Shown here one piece after another: positions 1 to 5,986 of a stretch of DNA of 5,986 nt. The stretch is taken from NCBI GenBank assembly GCA_003176075.1, contig PSRN01000106.1:1-5986 (forward strand). The letters are read 5' to 3'. This stretch comes from Bdellovibrio sp. (GTDB lineage: Bacteria; Bdellovibrionota; Bdellovibrionia; Bdellovibrionales; Bdellovibrionaceae). Position 1 is the stretch's first letter, and the number at the start of each line of letters is the position of its first letter. The notes below the pieces were generated by a model. The model was not told where the DNA came from. It ran no database searches and saw only the letters and a program-made list of their open reading frames with translations. The translations under genes were made by a program, and so were the position numbers.

Positions 1-2
1 AT

Positions 3-167
3 AAAGGGGTCAGCCGAGCTTGGATCTACCTCGAAGTCAACATCGGGAAAAACTTATTTGATGGAGTACTAGCTACGTTCGCTTGCCCTACCAGCAGGAA
101 CAGTAGTGAACATAGGCGTATCGTTTTCATTCCCAAGTTCTCCTTAATCTCAGCGTTTAGAAAGTGA
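3..167 (+). CDS. Possible 3' end of a gene entering from the left (hypothetical)
   Basis: This plus-strand frame is open from the window edge for 54 codons and ends at TGA 165-167. The start of its translation (K-G-V-S-R-A-W-I-Y-L-E-V-N-I-G-K-N-L-F) reads like ordinary protein, and its first codons favour C at the third position. If real, it is the C-terminus of a gene that converges on the kinase operon. No domain is recognisable. An open stretch this long can easily arise by chance, and a second plus-strand frame is also open from the edge to TAG 70-72. The call is therefore weak and depends on sequence outside the window. Confidence 0.22.
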   Translation, partial: KGVSRAWIYLEVNIGKNLFDGVLATFACPTSRNSSEHRRIVFIPKFSLISAFRK

Positions 168-203
168 ACCTTTCTAGCCCTTGACCCAGAGTTCATGTGT
201 CAC

Positions 204-226
204 ACTGAAGTGCTCACGCCTTCAGT
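204..226. repeat. Inverted repeat, 7-bp stem with 9-nt loop
   Basis: The arms ACTGAAG (204-210) and CTTCAGT (220-226) are exactly complementary and flank a 9-base loop. The hairpin lies about 290 bp beyond the kinase stop. Neither strand has a T-run after the stem, so it does not look like an intrinsic terminator. It could be a transcript-stabilising hairpin or chance. Confidence 0.35.
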
Positions 227-232
227 CAAGCG

Positions 233-250
233 ATGTTAGCTTGCTAACAT
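233..250. repeat. Perfect 18-bp dyad (8-bp arms, 2-bp centre)
   Basis: ATGTTAGC (233-240) and GCTAACAT (243-250) are exact reverse complements separated by TT. The 2-base centre makes a hairpin tight, whereas a dyad of this size suits a dimeric DNA-binding protein. It sits in non-coding sequence six bases after the 204-226 hairpin. No promoter or gene start that it would control is evident nearby, so an operator role is inference. Confidence 0.45.
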
Positions 251-495
251 AGATGCGTATGCCTTTGCAAATTCCGCCGCCGACTTCATTCTCAGACTCC
301 ATTGTGAATCGAACAACGGACGAAGAAGTTTAAAACCGACAAACACTCATACTTTGAAGCTTTCTCGAATGCCCTTGAATCGATGTTAAGAAGATCGGAT
401 CCGTGAGTTTCTTTGGCCGAAATTCGGACATAAACCCGGGCGTCAAACACCTGGACAGCTTGAACATATCAAACTACAGAGCCCGACTCACACGA

Positions 496-521
496 TTCAA
501 GCTTCAAATTCAAAAGTTCAA
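496..521. repeat. Cluster of four TTCAA pentamers
   Basis: TTCAA occurs at 496-500, 503-507, 509-513 and 517-521, across and just beyond the kinase stop codon; on the minus strand it reads TTGAA. The spacing is not constant. It may be simple low-complexity AT-rich sequence. Confidence 0.3.
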
Positions 522-2611
522 TCCGGAAAACCCGTTTCATGGCGGAAATGATCTTGAGACCCCGGTGCCCCGGTGTCTGGCGGGCTCTTGTTGCGAACAC
601 TCTTGATGTAAGTCGGGCGTTCATTGATGGCGCACTCATCGCCGGTGCAAATATGGATATTTTCGTACCCTCGCTTGGCGAGTTCGGATGCCACCATCAG
701 GCCGTTTCTCTTATTGTCATTCAAGTGAAAATCAACATACAAGGGAATTTCGTTCGGAAAATCCCTCAGTCGTAAAAACAGCTTATCGACATTGTCAAAG
801 ATGGACAATTTGACTGATGTTTCCTGAGCCCAATACTGCCACATTTGATGAACGAGCCGGTCATCGTCCAACAAAACCACCGAAGCGGAATTCATGGCGG
901 TCGCGCTTACCACCGGTGTCAACTCAACCAGGGGCTTCGGCAACATCTTGATTCCCAATGTTTCGCACTTTCGTCGCAACTCAAGATCGTAAAATCCGAA
1001 GGTTGAAAGAAGCGCACGCGGCGGCCGCAGGCGTTCAATCATCTCAATGCCGCAAATATTCTCGTGAAAAAAATTATTATCAAAAACAAACAATATCCGA
1101 TCTGAATATTGCCTGTATCCTGCGTACGCTTCAAGAAATTCCTTAATTGTCGAATGATACATCAGAGGGAAGTGCTTCTGCGACGAGTTTTGCTGGGCGA
1201 TTTTAGCATGCCAAATCGCCAAATTTGATTCTTCGTCATCGATCAAAACGACTTGATCAATCTGACTAAGATCGACCGCGGAACAAAACCAATTTGGTGT
1301 GGCCGCTTTTTCAAGGGCAAGTAGAATCCTTGTCCAAGCGCCATGCTCGGAGGTGACGTGGACCTCGCCGCCCCACGATTTCACGGTCGAAATGGCATGA
1401 TAAAGTCCCAACCCGGTTCCCGAATCGCTTTCACTTTCCTTTGAAGAATAACCCTTTTGGCCAAGATACTTCATTTTGTCCGGATTAATGCCCTGGCCGT
1501 TGTCGCGAATCTCCAGCTCGACCATTCGTCCCACCTCCCGCAGTGAAATGATGATGGACCCGTCCCGGGTCGTGGGGATTGCTTCAATGGAGTTGTTGAT
1601 GAGATTGGACAATATGCGCTGAATATCGCCGAGGTCAAAGATCGCGAATAAATGCGCAGTGGCTCGCGAATTTGCGAATTCGATCTTGATATTCCGATTC
1701 ATGCACTGAAGCTCTTTTTCGTGCACCATATCCTTGATAACGAGAAATAGAGATTCCGCCCGCTGGGCCGGCTGGTTCAATGTCGGTCTTTGGCGGGCGA
1801 GCAATTTCACCGCAATTTCATTGATCCGCTTCGAAGCATGCATCAAAAGATTCTTCTGTTCCGGCCTTTCGAAAGGAATATCTTTGATGAGTTCTTCAAA
1901 AACCGCCAGCGGTGAGCGAATATCGTGGGCGAATTGAGCCGCGATTTCAGCGATCGCCGCTTCTCTAGTTTGCTTTTTCATCGCTGACCATAATCTTTCG
2001 AAAGACTTTACAATCTGTTCAATTTCGAGCGGCACGCCCTCCATCGAATCCATCTCGCCGGTTGATCCAAGGGCGACCACCTGCTCGATCGGAGAAATAA
2101 TTTTTCTAATCGCCCATTTATAAATTATTCTGCCGCCAAAGATAAGAAGACATACAGGAATTGAAACAAAAAATATCATCAAAAGGTAATCATTGCGTTC
2201 GAGTAAACGCAACCTTCTTGATAATCTGAGTTTGCCCAGAGACATTCCGCTGAGCTTGAGATCGTAAACTCGTTCAAAGGTCGTTGCCGGGAGAGACGCG
2301 GAGGATAACGCTGAGGACGAACTGATGAGAGGCAATATGCGCGAATCATTCCGATCGTATCTTATTTCTACCCCCTCGCGCTTTTCAATTTCACTGAGAC
2401 GGGCTCTCATCATTTCGTCATGATTTAGTAATGCGTCAGCAGCCAACTCGCCTGAATACAAATTAAAAATAGTATCAAATTCTGCTTGAGTCGCAGTTTC
2501 AAGATTGTGCCGCTTCGCGATTACGAACAGCGCGGTAGCGGCGGATACAAAAGCAATTTGGCACAACGTCATAAAAAGAATAAGGCATAAGAAAATCGAT
2601 TTGAGTTTCAC
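518..2611 (-). CDS. Membrane sensor histidine kinase with two C-terminal receiver domains
   Basis: This 697-residue hybrid kinase probably senses a periplasmic signal and autophosphorylates. In order it has: TM1 (about 5-30); a small periplasmic domain (about 33-140); TM2 (about 142-165); a HAMP-like linker with Pro174; a dimerisation helix with the H-box around His229 (F-A-H-D-I-R-S-P); and an ATPase domain with N-box Asn336/Asn340, G1 D370-N-G-Q-G and G2 G398-T-G-L-G. Receiver 1 (about 432-565) has Asp438/439, Asp511 and Lys559. Receiver 2 (about 577-680) has Asp582-584, Asp627, Thr656 and Lys675. Both receivers keep the residues needed for phosphorylation. No DNA-binding or enzymatic output domain follows. 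The start is GTG at 2611, sharing GTGA with the stop of the binding-protein gene, so translation is probably coupled. The last 17 or so residues follow an 8-bp tandem duplication and may be an altered tail. Class certain; ligand and partner unknown. Confidence 0.95.
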   Translation of the reverse strand: MKLKSIFLCLILFMTLCQIAFVSAATALFVIAKRHNLETATQAEFDTIFNLYSGELAADALLNHDEMMRARLSEIEKREGVEIRYDRNDSRILPLISSSSALSSASLPATTFERVYDLKLSGMSLGKLRLSRRLRLLERNDYLLMIFFVSIPVCLLIFGGRIIYKWAIRKIISPIEQVVALGSTGEMDSMEGVPLEIEQIVKSFERLWSAMKKQTREAAIAEIAAQFAHDIRSPLAVFEELIKDIPFERPEQKNLLMHASKRINEIAVKLLARQRPTLNQPAQRAESLFLVIKDMVHEKELQCMNRNIKIEFANSRATAHLFAIFDLGDIQRILSNLINNSIEAIPTTRDGSIIISLREVGRMVELEIRDNGQGINPDKMKYLGQKGYSSKESESDSGTGLGLYHAISTVKSWGGEVHVTSEHGAWTRILLALEKAATPNWFCSAVDLSQIDQVVLIDDEESNLAIWHAKIAQQNSSQKHFPLMYHSTIKEFLEAYAGYRQYSDRILFVFDNNFFHENICGIEMIERLRPPRALLSTFGFYDLELRRKCETLGIKMLPKPLVELTPVVSATAMNSASVVLLDDDRLVHQMWQYWAQETSVKLSIFDNVDKLFLRLRDFPNEIPLYVDFHLNDNKRNGLMVASELAKRGYENIHICTGDECAINERPTYIKSVRNKSPPDTGAPGSQDHFRHETGFPD
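560..575. repeat. 8-bp tandem duplication at the 3' end of the kinase gene
   Basis: CCCCGGTG occurs twice in direct succession (560-567 and 568-575). The unit is not a multiple of three. In the kinase frame it lies just after receiver-2 Lys675-Ser-Pro-Pro. Deleting one copy on paper changes everything after Asp679-Thr-Gly and moves the stop to 537-539, giving a slightly shorter protein with a different tail. Confidence 0.6.
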
Positions 2612-3696
2612 AACCGGCCCGCCGAATAATTCGCTTTTTTAATTCTTTCTGATCGGAGCGGATGCGAGCTGCGTCCATCAAAGTCGAACGTGCCTGTGAC
2701 CCCATCATAATGCAAAGGAGACTTGAAGCAGTCGACTGGCCGAAGGTTCTTTTCAAAGCAATGCAAGATTATCTTGGTGACGTCATAGTTGTATGCCGTG
2801 TCGTGATCTGGGAAAGCGTGAAAGCGCTCACTGTATTTTTTTTGAAAGTCCAGGTTCTCCTTTGTGTTATCTTCCGGAAACCAAGGCGCCACGAGAAAGA
2901 TGGATGGAACCTTTTCCATGATAGGTCTAAAATGCAAAAATGTTTGTTGTTCCATCCAAGATGGATTTCCGTAAATCTTTGATTCCCGTCCCCATGTAAC
3001 AGAGCTCAATGCGGAAATCCCCTCCACCGACGCCATGGGGTAAGTTGTAAACACGAATGTGACATTCTTGAATTTGAATCTGTCCAAGGTTGTTCGCATT
3101 TCGTCCGGCGATGATACTTCGACTGTCTGAACCTGCTTTACCATGTCGAGGTTTCTTGCCTCTTGCTCTAGCGATTTTACAGTCACTTGGGAAAAAAAAT
3201 CGCTCGCCTTCCTAAAGATGATAATTTGTTGTCTCTCGTGTTGACGAAGGTCCCCCAATAGGGCTTTTGCCCAGCTTTCGGAGGAAGTAGTGGCGCTCAA
3301 AAGGTAAGGAAAAAACGTTTGTGCATCAGGTGCCATAGCAGTTGATGAAAAGCCGGGAATTTCATTCTGTTTGAGGAAAGGCCCAGCGAGAAGAGCGTCT
3401 TTTGAAGTGATCAGTCCCACAATGACAGCGCAGTCCTTCGACTTTGCAGTTTGAATTAGTTCTGGAACTTGATCCTTTTTCGTTTCAGGAGCGATGATAA
3501 TGAAATTAGCCTGCCTCTTTGCTCCCTTATTGTATTCCTCGATGGCAAATTGGAATCCGGAATAGCGGGTGGACAGATCCTGGGCGCTCGGCAGGACGTC
3601 GTCGATTTTGGAGCTAACGTGGCAAATGTTTTGACCATAGCATGCCCATCCGCCCGTCGCGCAAAAACTCAAGAGGAATCTTAAAATCCCTTTCAT
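2608..3696 (-). CDS. Periplasmic substrate-binding protein, Leu/Ile/Val-binding (type 1 fold) family
   Basis: This 362-residue protein probably binds a small ligand in the periplasm. It begins with a short charged and hydrophobic signal segment (M-K-G-I-L-R-F-L-L-S-F). Cys19 is not in a good lipobox (G-W-A-C), so a soluble exported protein is likelier than a lipoprotein. The length and two-lobed pattern fit the LivJ/AmiC group: Y-N-Y-D-V-T-K at about 302-308, and near the end the family signature Y-D-G-V-T-G-T-F-D-F-D (330-340). ATG 3696 is the only usable start, because an in-frame TAG lies 21 bases upstream. I see no Shine-Dalgarno match. The gene begins 10 bp after the HExxH gene and its TGA overlaps the kinase GTG. 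With no permease or ATPase gene alongside, a sensory role feeding the kinase is more likely than transport. Ligand unknown. Two 8-base homopolymer runs lie inside the gene. Confidence 0.88.
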   Translation of the reverse strand: MKGILRFLLSFCATGGWACYGQNICHVSSKIDDVLPSAQDLSTRYSGFQFAIEEYNKGAKRQANFIIIAPETKKDQVPELIQTAKSKDCAVIVGLITSKDALLAGPFLKQNEIPGFSSTAMAPDAQTFFPYLLSATTSSESWAKALLGDLRQHERQQIIIFRKASDFFSQVTVKSLEQEARNLDMVKQVQTVEVSSPDEMRTTLDRFKFKNVTFVFTTYPMASVEGISALSSVTWGRESKIYGNPSWMEQQTFLHFRPIMEKVPSIFLVAPWFPEDNTKENLDFQKKYSERFHAFPDHDTAYNYDVTKIILHCFEKNLRPVDCFKSPLHYDGVTGTFDFDGRSSHPLRSERIKKANYSAGRL

Positions 3697-3706
3697 TGAA
3701 TCATCG

Positions 3707-4693
3707 TCACACTAATTCCCGTGGGACGTCCGAAGTGGTGAGACACAATTGTTGCGCCAATGCACACGTATCATTATTGATAATGGCACCGCCAAAAAAT
3801 GCTTCTTGAATTTTTTCGAAATCCGGGGGTTTGGCATTGCGCGCACAGAGCTTGTCCAGATGAAGATGCAGCGAATCTTCCTTTTGAGTTAAAATGTTCT
3901 GTCCCCACAACTCATTTAAGAAGTAATACGAGACAGCGACATCGCTATCGAATGCGGGTGAACCTTTTGGTAGGTACCAAAACAATCTCATTAGAAGCTG
4001 CCTTAGGAGCACGGGTCTCAATTCCTGAAGAACATAAAAGGAAATTTCATCAGCTGCTAATTCCGAAGCGGTTAAGTAATTAAAGTTGTTGGCCCGTTTC
4101 TGCTCGGCAAGAGACCAACGCCCCATATAGTGGGCTAGTTCGTGAAATACACCATAAAGATATATGGAAGTTGCAATAGGCAGCCTTGCAAGCTCATGAA
4201 TAATTTCTCGATGATTGGAAAAGACTCGCCGAACAGACGGAACTATTATCCGGAAATGAATTTGTTCCGTAAATTCCACCAGCTCCAACCCAAACAACTG
4301 TTGGTAACTATGGGCATTGGCTCCGACAGCGTAAGGAAATGCAAGGAATACGTTTTCTCTTCCACCGATGTCGTGCCCCGTTTTTATCCGGTAGGGCGCG
4401 TACTCTGGCCACCCGGTCATTTGCAGACACGGATCCAAAGCGTAAAGGCGACCGGCCGCCCGGCGCAGACCAATTTCATTTTCTAGTATGAATCGGGAAA
4501 GGTCTTCCGTTAGCTTATCGTGCACCAAGACGGAATTGGTGAACCTCCGGGGGCCACGTGAAAATAATAGATTTCCGTGTAGATTCAAGAATTCCGCTCG
4601 AGATCTGACGGTGTCACGCAGTCCTTCAAGATCCAAAGTTACGTCAGAAGTATCCATGAGTTCCAAGGAAAAACCTTCCCTTTCTTTGAGCAC
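3707..4693 (-). CDS. Putative zincin-like metallopeptidase (HExxH), family not recognised
   Basis: The protein has up to 328 residues, with no signal peptide or clear membrane helix, so it is probably cytoplasmic. The key feature is H184-E-L-A-H188 in a helix-like context, followed 23 residues later by E211-L-A-A-D215. This HExxH...ExxxD arrangement is typical of gluzincin-type zinc peptidases, where the two His and the later Glu bind zinc and the Glu of HExxH is the catalytic base. The N-terminal 170 residues and the C-terminal 100 match nothing I know. The frame opens at GTG 4693, but a likely promoter -10 box ends one base before that codon. TTG 4666 has a purine-rich ribosome site 7 bases upstream and is the more probable start; ATG 4657 is the next choice. 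It is the first gene of the minus-strand operon, 10 bp before the binding-protein gene. Peptidase activity is inferred from the motif only; a substrate is not suggested. Confidence 0.8.
   Translation of the reverse strand: MLKEREGFSLELMDTSDVTLDLEGLRDTVRSRAEFLNLHGNLLFSRGPRRFTNSVLVHDKLTEDLSRFILENEIGLRRAAGRLYALDPCLQMTGWPEYAPYRIKTGHDIGGRENVFLAFPYAVGANAHSYQQLFGLELVEFTEQIHFRIIVPSVRRVFSNHREIIHELARLPIATSIYLYGVFHELAHYMGRWSLAEQKRANNFNYLTASELAADEISFYVLQELRPVLLRQLLMRLFWYLPKGSPAFDSDVAVSYYFLNELWGQNILTQKEDSLHLHLDKLCARNAKPPDFEKIQEAFFGGAIINNDTCALAQQLCLTTSDVPRELV
4674..4680 (-). promoter_or_regulatory. Ribosome binding site supporting a TTG start at 4666
   Basis: On the minus strand GGGAAGG (4680 to 4674) lies 7 bases before TTG 4666-4664, a normal Shine-Dalgarno distance. 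The longer GTG start at 4693 has no comparable purine-rich site before it. This favours a protein of 319 rather than 328 residues. Confidence 0.45.
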
Positions 4694-4694
4694 G

Positions 4695-4723
4695 GCTATA
4701 CGGCGCCGCTAAAATGTTTTCAA
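4695..4723 (-). promoter_or_regulatory. Candidate sigma70-type promoter of the three-gene operon
   Basis: On the minus strand TTGAAA (4723-4718, 5 of 6 to the -35 consensus) is followed after exactly 17 bases by TATAGC (4700-4695, 4 of 6 to the -10 consensus). Transcription would begin near 4688, inside the longest version of the HExxH reading frame and upstream of its TTG 4666 ribosome site. Position and spacing fit the single operon start needed for the three minus-strand genes. It is a pattern match only. Confidence 0.4.
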
Positions 4724-4763
4724 TCACTATTAGTACAGCCATGTAATATCAACTTCTTCCGAG

Positions 4764-5128
4764 GTGATCCTTGGTATTCAATCTACTCGGCACTTATCTT
4801 GCGCGAGAAAATGGGGCTATTCGATTAAGACAGAAGATAAGCCGGGGGCTTGTCCGTTTATCGGACGAAAGCTTTCTGTGGGGCTTAAGAAGGCCAAATT
4901 CGAGATTTAAGGCGTGTCCCTCATCAGTCGCACTGAAGTCGCGCCAAATCCGGACTATCACTCGACAATAAAGAATCGCGGTGAAGCCATCCTGGCCGTG
5001 GACCGAAGTTTTTTGGGCGTTACAGATATGAAAAAAGGTGGGTTCTGTTGAAAAAAAGGGTGAAGCAGTCTAAGCCTTGGAACTTCGTGATCGAAGGCCA
5101 CATCTACAAGGTTGGAATGAAAATATGA
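4764..5128 (+). pseudogene. Chain of short open frames, possible decayed small gene
   Basis: Three plus-strand open stretches follow each other. The first runs from GTG 4764 to TAA 4908-4910 (48 codons). The second continues in the same frame from GTG 4914 to TGA 5049-5051 (45 codons, including E-A-I-L-A-V-D-R-S-F-L-G-V-T-D-M). The third, one frame back, runs from TTG 5048 to TGA 5126-5128 (26 codons, including P-W-N-F-V-I-E-G-H-I-Y-K-V-G). Reading past the TAA and shifting -1 at the A-run 5031-5036 would join them into about 120 residues ending in an ATGA overlap with the transporter gene. This could be a small gene broken by a nonsense change and a one-base loss, or a chance result: another frame is also open from 4771 to 4971. 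No family is recognised. Confidence 0.22.
4848..4872. repeat. Hairpin, 9 bp with a 2-nt bulge
   Basis: GCTT-GTCCG (4848-4856) pairs with CGGAC (4862-4866) and AAGC (4869-4872) around a 5-base loop TTTAT, with GA bulged on the right arm. It lies between the divergent HExxH and transporter genes, within the doubtful open-frame chain. No T-run follows, so a terminator is not supported. It could be a leader structure or chance. Confidence 0.3.
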
Positions 5129-5986
5129 TTTCAAAGCAGCGGTCGGAAGAGCTTGGGCTATTACTGGTAACCATTTTTGTTTTCGCCGGCGCGTTTCAGG
5201 AGGTTTATCTCGGAAACATCGTGCAACGCCGCGACCCCGTGCTCGTTATGTTTTGCACTTTTCTCATTGCTTTTCTTTTTTTCAACGGGGTAGGTAACCG
5301 GACCGTTTTCTCGAAGGTGCGAAAGTCAGCAAGCTTATGGAAAGACGTGCTGCTTATGAATTTTACGACAGCTCTGAGTTGGTTTGGATTTGTGTTGGCC
5401 CTTCAGGAGCTCGAACCAGCGATCGTCAGCGTCATCTGCTTTAGTTTGGGGCCCGTTTTGACGGCGCTGCTTAACAGCACCTTTAGGCCAGGCCGAATTC
5501 TCTTAAGAGTGGAAGTTCTTTCCAGTCTGGGTATGACATTCAGTGTTTTGTTCCTGGTCGCCACGGCCGTCATGGGGACTACTGGAGTGGGAAAGATTAA
5601 TTCGATCCAAGCGTTTTTAGGGATCGCTTGGGCTGTCTCCAGCGCGTTTGGGATTATGGGCAATACATTCTATTCAAAGCGGCTCAGTGCGAAGGGAATG
5701 AGCGCTAGCGAAACGATGGCTGTGCGGTTTCCACTTCTTCTCGTCTTGGGTGTTGCCACGCTTATCAAGTCAAAGACCGCGGTGCCATTGGACGGTCACT
5801 TTTTTTTGGAGGTTCTTCTGCTTTCTGTTTCCACCGTGATCATTCCGCTCTATCTTTTGCAACTTGGAATCGAATCGATAGAGCCCATCACCGTTTCCTT
5901 AGTGATGTCATTGACGCCCGTTGTGACATATTTTTTGCAGCTTTTTGACAGCCGGCTAATGCCATCTATCACATCACTGATTGGTG
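5125..5986 (+). CDS. EamA/DMT-superfamily membrane transporter (3' end beyond window)
   Basis: The frame is open from ATG 5125 to the window edge, giving 287 codons without a stop; EamA proteins are usually about 290-310 residues, so little is missing. The protein is very hydrophobic, with about nine membrane segments visible (near 11-27, 37-54, 74-93, 98-117, 132-150, 162-180, 199-215, 228-247 and 253-273) of the usual ten. The two-repeat EamA layout shows in paired motifs: L96-E-P-A-I-V-S-V with G109-P, and I252-E-P-I-T-V-S-L with T264-P. Members export metabolites, amino acids or drugs at the inner membrane; the substrate cannot be told here. ATG 5125 is the first ATG in frame and has only a weak GGA site 8 bases upstream; TTG 5077 is a less likely alternative. 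Its ATGA overlaps the stop of a short upstream frame. It is divergent from the sensor operon and no functional link is shown. Confidence 0.88.
   Translation, partial: MISKQRSEELGLLLVTIFVFAGAFQEVYLGNIVQRRDPVLVMFCTFLIAFLFFNGVGNRTVFSKVRKSASLWKDVLLMNFTTALSWFGFVLALQELEPAIVSVICFSLGPVLTALLNSTFRPGRILLRVEVLSSLGMTFSVLFLVATAVMGTTGVGKINSIQAFLGIAWAVSSAFGIMGNTFYSKRLSAKGMSASETMAVRFPLLLVLGVATLIKSKTAVPLDGHFFLEVLLLSVSTVIIPLYLLQLGIESIEPITVSLVMSLTPVVTYFLQLFDSRLMPSITSLIG

Larger units (their letters stand above)
168..517. other. Gene-poor stretch downstream of the kinase gene
   Basis: I see no convincing coding frame on either strand, no tRNA or rRNA-like fold, and no mobile-element ends. The stretch holds a 7-bp hairpin (204-226) and a perfect dyad (233-250), described separately. 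A GTG-started plus-strand frame opens at 403 and runs 67 codons into the kinase gene. It is antisense to that gene and has no clear ribosome site, so I do not call it. Near 496-521, next to the kinase stop codon, the pentamer TTCAA occurs four times at 6-8 bp intervals. Confidence 0.5.

Noticed and set aside
204..226. Intrinsic terminator for the kinase operon
   Set aside because: The stem is sound, but neither strand has a T-run after it, and it lies nearly 300 bp past the stop codon.
403..606. 67-codon plus-strand frame starting in the non-coding flank
   Set aside because: Runs into the 3' end of the kinase gene on the opposite strand, has a GTG start without a clear ribosome site, and matches no family.
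2662..2982. 106-codon plus-strand open frame
   Set aside because: Antisense to the conserved C-terminal signature of the binding protein; a shadow frame.
3799..4083. 94-codon plus-strand open frame
   Set aside because: Antisense to the HExxH gene, which has a coherent motif-bearing translation; no support of its own.
4142..4486. 114-codon plus-strand open frame
   Set aside because: It lies wholly antisense to the HExxH gene, has no recognisable domain, and its amino acid make-up looks like a shadow of the real frame.
4848..4872. Terminator or riboswitch between the divergent genes
   Set aside because: A single imperfect hairpin without a T-run and without any recognisable aptamer pattern.
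5031..5057. Programmed -1 ribosomal frameshift at the A-runs
   Set aside because: In the upstream frame the run reads AAA AAA G, so the classic X XXY YYZ phasing is not met, and no downstream stimulatory structure is evident.
5403..5663. 86-codon minus-strand frame
   Set aside because: Antisense to the EamA transporter, whose translation shows clear membrane segments and repeat motifs.
1..5986. CRISPR arrays, insertion sequences, tRNA or rRNA genes
   Set aside because: No regularly spaced repeats, no transposase or terminal inverted repeats, and no RNA-gene-like folds were seen on either strand.

Overview
The window looks like chromosomal DNA of a Gram-negative bacterium. A binding protein with a secretion signal and a two-pass membrane kinase both imply a periplasm. 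Base composition is near balanced, codon use is mixed, and GTG starts and tight gene overlaps are common. A Bdellovibrionota or deltaproteobacteria-like host would fit, but that is only a weak impression; nothing here fixes the taxon.

Layout. Bases 1-517 hold no confident gene. A frame open from the left edge stops at 167 and may be the tail of a gene outside the window. The rest of this stretch carries a 7-bp hairpin and a perfect 8+2+8 palindrome. Bases 518-4693 hold three genes on the minus strand, transcribed right to left: a cytoplasmic HExxH zincin-like protein of unrecognised family (3707-4693), a periplasmic substrate-binding protein of the Leu/Ile/Val-binding type (2608-3696), and a membrane sensor histidine kinase with two C-terminal receiver domains (518-2611). 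The first two genes are 10 bp apart. The last two overlap by 4 bp (GTGA). A plausible sigma70-type promoter lies at 4695-4723. Bases 4694-5124 separate the divergent genes and hold a chain of short plus-strand open frames that may be a decayed small gene. From 5125 to the right edge runs a plus-strand EamA/DMT-family membrane transporter, cut off by the window end.

How the genes may work together. No ABC permease or ATPase genes are present. The binding protein is joined by stop/start overlap to a kinase with a small periplasmic domain. The likeliest reading is therefore a ligand-sensing pair, with the binding protein presenting a small molecule to the kinase, as LuxP does for LuxQ and TorT for TorS. 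The kinase would pass phosphate to one or both of its own receivers and on to a partner encoded elsewhere. The HExxH protein, first in the operon, is the least expected member and could be an input or output of the circuit. The three-gene arrangement is the most interesting feature of the window. The EamA transporter is divergently transcribed and is probably a separate unit.
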